From assembly GCF_042140245.1 (NCBI RefSeq), contig NZ_CP159483.1:3286001-3350000 (forward strand): a stretch of 64,000 nucleotides of DNA, written 5' to 3'. The notes beneath the pieces are model-generated. The model searched no databases, was not told where the DNA came from, and saw nothing but the letters and a program-made list of their open reading frames with translations. The first letter of the stretch is position 1. The number at the start of each line of letters is the position of its first letter. Shown piece after piece: positions 58,322 to 64,000 of this stretch. This DNA comes from MH13 sp042140245. Lineage in GTDB: Bacteria; Pseudomonadota; Alphaproteobacteria; Rhizobiales; MH13. The position numbers and the translations under genes were made by a program.

Positions 58322-60322
58322 CTACATCTCCGCCGCGCGGCCCTTCAGCGCGACAATGCCGCGGGGCCGGAACTGGATGAACAGGATGATGAAAAGGATC
58401 ATGTACGTCTGGGCGGCGAGCGTGTTGGAAGGGTTCAAAAACTCAATGAACTTCTGCAAGCCGCCGATCATGCCTGCACCCGCCAGTGTGCCCCAGACGC
58501 TGCCGACACCGCCAACCACCACGGTCATAAAACTCTGTACGATGTATTGCTGGCCCATCTCGGTGGTCACCTGACCGAAGAGACCAATGGCCACGCCGGC
58601 AATCCCCGCAATGCCTGACCCGAAACCGAAGGTCAGCATGTTAATCTTGTCAGGATTGATGCCCATGGACGCCGCCATTTTAGGGTTCTGGGTGACGGCG
58701 CGCACTTCCAGCCCGAGGCGGGTCCTGTTCATGACGAAGAGGAAGATGGCCAGAAACACCAGCGCCAACACAAAGATCGCGATGCGAATGTAGCTGATCG
58801 CCACGACATCGTTGATCACCAAAGCGCCATCCAGCCACTCCGGCGCGGTAAACGGGCGTGCCTGGGTGCCGAAGATGTTCTTGGCAAGCTGTTGGAGCGC
58901 GATGGAGATGCCGAAGGTGGCAAGCAACGTTTCCAGCGGGCGATGATAGAGCCAGCGGATAATCAGCCGCTCCATCGCCACGCCAGCCCCAAATGTGACG
59001 GCAAAGGCAAGCGGTAGCGCGATGAGGATGGAAAGCGTCAGGTCCGGCACGAAAAGCTGCACCACATAACCAGTATAGGCCCCCATCATGATGAACTCCC
59101 CATGGGCCATGTTGATCACGCCCATGACGCCAAAGGTAATGGCAAGCCCGATGGCAGCGAGGAAATAAATCGAGCCCAGTGATAGGGCATCCAGCGAGAA
59201 ATCGAGCGCCTGGTTGGCCATCAGATTGATTTCGATGGATTGCAGCGTGGCATTGGCCGCATCCGTCACATCGGACGAGCGCTCCGCATAGCTTTCAAAA
59301 AAAGTATGGGCGTCGAGCGCGGCGTCGATCTCGTCCTCGGTCGGCGTGGTGGGAACGGTGCCTGCCTCAGCAAGCGTCAGATACGCGGCAAGGCGCGCCT
59401 CGTCCGTGTTGAGGGTTTCAAGCGCCACGCCTGCGACTTGCCCGTTTTCGATGTTGGCGATCAGCTCGGCGCGGATGTCGGCGGGGGAGACGATGGCAGG
59501 GGCAAGGCGCGCATCAACGAGTTGCGCGTAGGCCTCTTCACGGGAGAGCTCGTCCGAGCCTGGCTCCAGAACGCGCGCCACATTGCGCGTGGCAGGCGGT
59601 TCAGGCGCAGCGGTGACTTCGGTGCGAGTGGAGATCAACGGGTTTAGCGCTGCCCGCACATCCAATCCAATGTCGCCAGCAAAGCTTTCAATGGCCGCAA
59701 CGCGCAGCGCTTCGGCGTCTTCATAGGTGATGGCAAGGATGCGCTCTAAGCGCTGCTTGGCCGCCAGAATACTGGCGTCCTCCTCGCCGTCGAGCGATCC
59801 GCGTAAGGCCGCGAGATGGGATTCCTCTGCATCACGTGCGATAGCCGCCAGCGCTTCGCGCCGTGTTGCCGGATCAGGATCGGACAGCTGGAACTGCACC
59901 AAAGCCGCACCGATCAGCGAACGCACGCCGCCATTGGGACGAAGTTGGGAGAAGGTATCGCGCGTGATTTCTTCGACCGTTTCACCGGTGTCGGGATCGA
60001 GGGCCTGGTCGGTGCCGTCGATCTCTTGCCCAATGAAAAACAAGCCGTCGGCTTCGCGTTGATAGACAGAACGTGCTTGCCAGGCAGCCAAGAAAGCGGG
60101 CGCGCGTTCCAGTCCGCTTGAACCAAGCGCATCAATTGCTGGGCCGATGGTGCGGCGCGAGCTTTCTTCGATCAGCTCGCGATTGTCTTGCAGGATGGTT
60201 TGGACCGGCCCCAAGTCCTGAGCGAGCGTGTCCTGCGCAAGAACAGGGCTCACGATCAGGAGGGTCGCAGAGATCAGCGCGGCGATAATCAACAAAGCGC
60301 GAGAGCGGGCAGATTGGAACAT
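58322..60322 (-). CDS. urtB: Urea ABC transporter permease UrtB
   Basis: 666 aa. A signal sequence (LLIIAALISATLLIVSPVLA) and a long extracytoplasmic helical region of about 350 residues with HEAT-like character (ATRREALAAIARDAEESHLA) precede a LivH-type permease. The permease includes LAITFGVMGVINMAHGEFIM and VVVGGVGSVWGTLAGAG. N-terminal extension is typical of UrtB, but this one is at the long end. ATG 60322 is used because the signal peptide then starts the protein. It lies 77 nt after urtA behind a hairpin. Confidence 0.93.
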   Translation of the reverse strand: MFQSARSRALLIIAALISATLLIVSPVLAQDTLAQDLGPVQTILQDNRELIEESSRRTIGPAIDALGSSGLERAPAFLAAWQARSVYQREADGLFFIGQEIDGTDQALDPDTGETVEEITRDTFSQLRPNGGVRSLIGAALVQFQLSDPDPATRREALAAIARDAEESHLAALRGSLDGEEDASILAAKQRLERILAITYEDAEALRVAAIESFAGDIGLDVRAALNPLISTRTEVTAAPEPPATRNVARVLEPGSDELSREEAYAQLVDARLAPAIVSPADIRAELIANIENGQVAGVALETLNTDEARLAAYLTLAEAGTVPTTPTEDEIDAALDAHTFFESYAERSSDVTDAANATLQSIEINLMANQALDFSLDALSLGSIYFLAAIGLAITFGVMGVINMAHGEFIMMGAYTGYVVQLFVPDLTLSILIALPLAFAVTFGAGVAMERLIIRWLYHRPLETLLATFGISIALQQLAKNIFGTQARPFTAPEWLDGALVINDVVAISYIRIAIFVLALVFLAIFLFVMNRTRLGLEVRAVTQNPKMAASMGINPDKINMLTFGFGSGIAGIAGVAIGLFGQVTTEMGQQYIVQSFMTVVVGGVGSVWGTLAGAGMIGGLQKFIEFLNPSNTLAAQTYMILFIILFIQFRPRGIVALKGRAAEM

Positions 60323-60348
60323 TGAAATAGGGTGCCTCACGCGATGAA

Positions 60349-60371
60349 CGGGGAGAGCATGGCCCTCCCCG
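60349..60371 (-). promoter_or_regulatory. Intercistronic hairpin between urtA and urtB
   Basis: CGGGGAG (60349-60355) pairs with CTCCCCG (60365-60371), 28 nt after the urtA stop. No T run follows. Such stems often protect the binding-protein mRNA and reduce expression of the permease genes. Confidence 0.55.
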
Positions 60372-60399
60372 CCCACAGGATCAGGAGAGAACCAAGCGG

Positions 60400-61716
60400 T
60401 TAGTAGTTTGATTCAATCTGCACGCAGGTGGAGGTCTCGGTGTTGTACATTCCGCAACCAAGACCTGGCCAATCGGAGGTCAGAACCGCTGACTCAGGCA
60501 GATAGTCGGTCCAGGCATCGCCCGGAACTTCTTCGGTCTGCGAGATAATGTCGAACTGACCGTCATCACGGATTTCGCCGATCAGAACTGGCTTAGTGAG
60601 GTGGTGGTTGGGCAACATTTCTGCCGTTCCACCGGTCAGGTTCGGTACGGTTTGGCCGTACATGGCATCACGCACGGCATCCACCTCGGTGGTGCCAGCC
60701 TGCTCAACCGCCTGCACCCACATGTTGAAGCCGATATAGTGCGCCTCCATCGGATCGTTGGTCACGCGGTTTTCGCCAGCAAAGGCCTTCCACGCAGCCA
60801 CGAATTCCTCGTTGATTTCAGCATCGGCAGACTGGAAGTAGTTCCATGCCGCCAGGTGACCTTCCAAGTTGGACGTGTCGAGACCAGACAGCTCTTCCTC
60901 ACCCACCGAGAAGGCAACGACCGGAATATCATCGGCTGAGATGCCCGCAGCGGCCAGCTCGCGATAGAAGCCGATGTTCGCATCGCCATTGATGGTGGAA
61001 ATGACGCCCACTTTCTGACCGTCAGCGCCCAGCGCCACAACGTCAGCCACAATGGACGACCAGTCAGAATGGCCGAACGGTGTGTAGTTGACGAAGATAT
61101 CGTCCGCCGCGATGCCCTTGGACTGTAGATAAGACTCCAGGATGTTGTTGGTCGTGCGTGGGTACACATAGTCGGTACCTAGCAGCGCAAACTTCTCAAC
61201 ACCCAACTCTTCCAGGAAGTAATCGGTTGCAGGGATCGCCTGTTGGTTCGGTGCGGCGCCCGTGTAGAATACGTTTTTGGAGCTTTCTTCGCCTTCATAC
61301 TGCACCGGATAGAACAGAAGGCCGTTCAGCTCTTCGATCACCGGCAGCACGGATTTGCGGCTCACGGAGGTCCAGCAACCGAACATCACATCACAGCCTT
61401 CCACCGAGATCAGCTCGCGCGCTTTTTCAGCGAACAGCGGCCAATCTGATGCCGGGTCAACGACCACAGCTTCAAGCGGACGACCAAGCACACCACCCTT
61501 GGCGTTTTGCTGTTCGATCAGCATCAGCATGGTGTCTTTGAGTGTGGTTTCAGAGATTGCCATCGTGCCCGACAGCGAATGGAGAATACCGATCTTGATC
61601 GGCTCACCCTGCGCCAGAGCGCGCAACGGCGTAAACGGAAGCGCAGTGGTGGCCAGCAAACCGAGCGCACCACGGCGCGTCATCATGAAGGATTTCTTCG
61701 ACACGGTTTTGGTCAT
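60400..61716 (-). CDS. urtA: Urea ABC transporter substrate-binding protein UrtA
   Basis: 438 aa periplasmic binding protein. A twin-arginine-like signal (MTRRGALGLLATTAL) is followed by the type I binding fold with IKIGILHSLSGTMAISE, FGCWTSVSRKSVLPVIEE and LFYPVQYEGEESSKNVFYTG, all hallmarks of UrtA/AmiC-type urea or short-amide binding. It is the first gene of urtABCDE. Nitrogen control is expected for the operon from family knowledge; I did not find a clear NtrC or sigma-54 site. Confidence 0.95.
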   Translation of the reverse strand: MTKTVSKKSFMMTRRGALGLLATTALPFTPLRALAQGEPIKIGILHSLSGTMAISETTLKDTMLMLIEQQNAKGGVLGRPLEAVVVDPASDWPLFAEKARELISVEGCDVMFGCWTSVSRKSVLPVIEELNGLLFYPVQYEGEESSKNVFYTGAAPNQQAIPATDYFLEELGVEKFALLGTDYVYPRTTNNILESYLQSKGIAADDIFVNYTPFGHSDWSSIVADVVALGADGQKVGVISTINGDANIGFYRELAAAGISADDIPVVAFSVGEEELSGLDTSNLEGHLAAWNYFQSADAEINEEFVAAWKAFAGENRVTNDPMEAHYIGFNMWVQAVEQAGTTEVDAVRDAMYGQTVPNLTGGTAEMLPNHHLTKPVLIGEIRDDGQFDIISQTEEVPGDAWTDYLPESAVLTSDWPGLGCGMYNTETSTCVQIESNY

Positions 61717-62018
61717 TGGGGGGAGACTCCTAAAAGCTTTTGCAACTGCCTGCGCTTTGCCAAAACGGGTCGTCAGGCATGCGGACGCATGGAGCTAAGC
61801 AAAGGGGTCCGGTGGGTGGCAAATAGGTCGGATGGCTAGGTTTTAACCAGTGATGAAAATTTCATCATTTTTACGAGCGTCAACTTTGCTGCGCTGCTCA
61901 AAACACAGGCCGATTAAGCGGTGAGATCGGTCAGATGACGCAAATGAATGCAGAAGCGGAAATTGTGTGCAGGTGCTCAAAATAGTTTGAAAAGGACCGT
62001 TAAGCTTCCGCAGGGCGC
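61717..62018. promoter_or_regulatory. Upstream region of the urt operon
   Basis: 302 nt without a gene, clearly more AT-rich than the coding DNA on either side. At 61852-61866 there is a 15-base perfect palindrome GATGAAA-A-TTTCATC, 136 nt upstream of urtA, a possible operator. tamB ends at the far side of this region on the same strand as urtA. Confidence 0.45.
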
Positions 62019-64000
62019 CTAGTAATCGCGCTCAAAGAAGATACCGAGCGAAGATTCTCCGTCCGAACTCACCGACCCACGCGCTGTCAGATCTTCGGTC
62101 ACGTCGAGATTGATCGTCGTCCGCGCTTGCCCACCGGTGCTTGCTTCGACGCCCACATAGACATTTTCTTGCACATATTGCGTGGCCCGCACTGCCGGAT
62201 TGCCTTCATCATCGGTGATGACATCAAGGTCGGAGAGGCCAAGCCCATCGCGCAGATCGCCAATGACCGAACCTTGAGAGTTCCCCGCCAATTCGTTGGC
62301 GGCGAGTGCCAACTGCGCGATCTGGAGCGGCGATAGCTCGTTGAGGCCACGGTCAAAGATGAGGCGGGCTAACACTTCATCCTGCGGCAGTTCTGGCTCC
62401 GATGACAGTGTAAGCACTGGATCGGAGATACGACCGCGCACGGCAATCACAACGGTGATCGCATCACCACTGGTGCGCGCAACGATGTTGAGGAACGGAT
62501 CCATATCGCCGACCAGGGTGATCGAACCCTGGCTGAGCGCGATACGTTGGCCGAGAATATCAAAGCGACCACGCAGCAGCTCAAAAGCGCCAACCGGTTG
62601 AACAGCGTTGGTCGTGCCGGTGAGCCGAACTTGGCCGCCCAGTTCAGCGTTTACGCCACGCCCGCGCACATAAATCTGGTTAGGCGCGCTAACCAAAACG
62701 TTGAGCCGCAAGGCCGCACCACTCTGGCGATTGCTGCCTCCTTGGCTCACGCCGCGTGCGCGTTCAAACGTGTCACGCACACGCTGCGAGGGTGCGATAT
62801 GTTCCACTTCGATGAGGCCAGCGGCGGAGTCAAAACTGCTTGGAATTTGAATTTCGGTTTGGCGCACATTAATCGTGCCGGCCAAGGTTGGCGCATTGGC
62901 CAAGGAGCCCGTGATCGTGAGGCCACCATCCACGGTGGTAACAATCAGCGTGCCATCGGCGTAGCGTACCCCATTCAACCCAATGCGCAGGTCGGCAGGC
63001 AAGGCATCGCCCAGACCAACAGTGCCGGATGCGTTGATGGACCCGCCGCCACGCACCTGCGCGGAGGCACGCTCAATCACCGCCTGCTGACCATCGAGGC
63101 GCGCAGCAAGGGTGACGTCCGTGAGGCGGATGCCAGTGGATGGATCCACCACTTGCCCCCCTGACACGGCAAGCGAGCCAGTGATCTGCGGATTGGCCAA
63201 CGAACCGCGTGCGTTGGCATTGATGGTGCCAACACCGGAGAGTTGCGTGCCTCGATCAGCAGCAAAACGTTCGGCGAAGCCGAGTGGCAGCGTACCGCGC
63301 ACATCGACATTGAGGCCACTGCCCGACAGTGGAATGCGCCCGTTGGCGGTGGCTTCGATCCCTTGCCCGGCGTTTAAGGTTGCCGCGGCAAGCTCGACCA
63401 CATTGTCGGCGTAGCGGCCATTGGCGCGAAGCTGTGCTGACGACAGGCCGGCTGCGCGCAATTGCGGTGCAGAAATGCCGTCGGCGGCCACCGTGAACGC
63501 GCCGGATGTTTGGCTGGAGGCCTGAAGGCTGGCAATGGCGATCTCGCCAGCGCGCAGTCTTTGGCCATTCAATGTGCCGGTGATTTGTGGGGCTCTGAGG
63601 GCATCACGTACTGAGACATCAAAACGGGCTGTCCCTAGGCGGGCATCACCAAAGGCGGCGTTCTCAGCAGAGCCCGTCAAAGCGATGGCTTGGCCATCAG
63701 CGGCAGGCTGAAGCATGACATTGGCGTTCACCGCGCCACTGGCATTTTGCAGAGCGAGCAATGCAAGCGTTCGGATGTTGGTGGCGTTCAGCACCAAATC
63801 ACCATCGAGCAGACCGGTTTCGACTGCTTGACGCACATCGCCAGTGAGCGTGGCACCATCGGTTTCCAGGCGCAGATCGCTTACCTGCCGAATGTCAGGC
63901 CCGGCGATGAGGTCCGCGCTCAGATCGACCGGTGCGCTACCAAACTGGACTGAGCCATTCAGTGCGCCGGAGAAGGCGTCCTCATCCAACAGCCCGGAAA
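62019..64000 (-). CDS. tamB: TamB-type translocation and assembly module protein (5' part outside window)
   Basis: C-terminal 660 residues of a large inner-membrane-anchored periplasmic protein that bridges to TamA or moves phospholipids. The sequence consists of repeated beta-strand phrases (GTLNGQRLRAGEIAIAS, ITGSLAVSGGQVVDPSTG, GRFDILGQRIALSQG). The DUF490 end has DPVLTLSSEPELPQDEVLA followed by RLIFDRGLNELSPLQIAQLA, and the last residues GIFFERDY form a beta-barrel-like C-terminus. The frame is open to the right edge of the window, so the start is not visible. Confidence 0.92.
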   Translation of the reverse strand, partial: SGLLDEDAFSGALNGSVQFGSAPVDLSADLIAGPDIRQVSDLRLETDGATLTGDVRQAVETGLLDGDLVLNATNIRTLALLALQNASGAVNANVMLQPAADGQAIALTGSAENAAFGDARLGTARFDVSVRDALRAPQITGTLNGQRLRAGEIAIASLQASSQTSGAFTVAADGISAPQLRAAGLSSAQLRANGRYADNVVELAAATLNAGQGIEATANGRIPLSGSGLNVDVRGTLPLGFAERFAADRGTQLSGVGTINANARGSLANPQITGSLAVSGGQVVDPSTGIRLTDVTLAARLDGQQAVIERASAQVRGGGSINASGTVGLGDALPADLRIGLNGVRYADGTLIVTTVDGGLTITGSLANAPTLAGTINVRQTEIQIPSSFDSAAGLIEVEHIAPSQRVRDTFERARGVSQGGSNRQSGAALRLNVLVSAPNQIYVRGRGVNAELGGQVRLTGTTNAVQPVGAFELLRGRFDILGQRIALSQGSITLVGDMDPFLNIVARTSGDAITVVIAVRGRISDPVLTLSSEPELPQDEVLARLIFDRGLNELSPLQIAQLALAANELAGNSQGSVIGDLRDGLGLSDLDVITDDEGNPAVRATQYVQENVYVGVEASTGGQARTTINLDVTEDLTARGSVSSDGESSLGIFFERDY

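Overview
The window is chromosomal DNA from an alphaproteobacterium, most likely of the order Hyphomicrobiales (Rhizobiales). The reasons are the gene order dnaB-alr-radA-cvpA-purF, the yfgM-bamB-der block, the ppx-rlmE-guaB block, the urtABCDE urea transporter, and GC-rich coding sequence throughout. I cannot name a genus. No rRNA, tRNA, CRISPR array, integrase or intact insertion sequence is visible. Two genes are cut by the window edges: a chemoreceptor on the left and tamB on the right.

Layout. 1-9050 (+): chemoreceptor 3' end, then housekeeping genes for replication, cell wall, repair and purine synthesis. 9045-14093 (-): der, bamB, a YfgM-like gene, panB, nnrU. 14265-19377: an L,D-transpeptidase (+), then UspA, SulP and a second chemoreceptor (-). 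19978-29667 (+): a molybdoenzyme module made of an NtrC-like regulator with damaged ATPase motifs, its histidine kinase, an OFA-type formate/oxalate transporter, an FdhF/YdeP oxidoreductase, a small possible winged-helix protein, FdhD and a DUF2478 protein. 29772-32549 (+): an ECF42-type sigma factor with its DGPF partner, flanked by two paralogous SRPBCC genes that carry the same promoter motif. 32640-35767 (-): guaA, a methyltransferase-like gene and a second copy of the guaA 3' end. 35993-38959 (+): a GbsR-type regulator and cydAB. 38969-43197 (mostly -): transporter and small genes, plus a MarR regulator that faces a small gene across two matching palindromes. 43194-48801 (-): ppx, rlmE, guaB, rsmB, an MTA/SAH nucleosidase and a Popeye-like membrane protein. 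49114-53646: an FAD reductase, oxyR and katG. 53767-55542: a GNAT gene, ogt and a Cys-rich MarR regulator. 55552-61716 (-): urtABCDE. 62019-64000 (-): tamB 3' part.

The most interesting signals are regulatory. (1) The two SRPBCC genes around the ECF42 sigma gene share a TGTCGATTG / 13 nt / TCGTCGTGTGG element, a probable target of that sigma factor. (2) The GNAT gene and ogt share a promoter of identical geometry (TTGACG, 16 nt, CATARY, 8 nt, start codon). A 15-base palindrome with consensus TGTGCGC-N-GCGCACA sits in the spacer, the transcripts are probably leaderless, and a MarR protein with four C-terminal cysteines lies beside them. (3) The NtrC-like protein lacks the Walker A lysine, the normal Walker B order and the GAFTGA loop. 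(4) A duplicated guaA 3' end brackets a small low-GC insertion. (5) An in-frame palindromic insert lies inside rsmB.

All product names come from reading the translated sequence and recalling family motifs. No database search was run.
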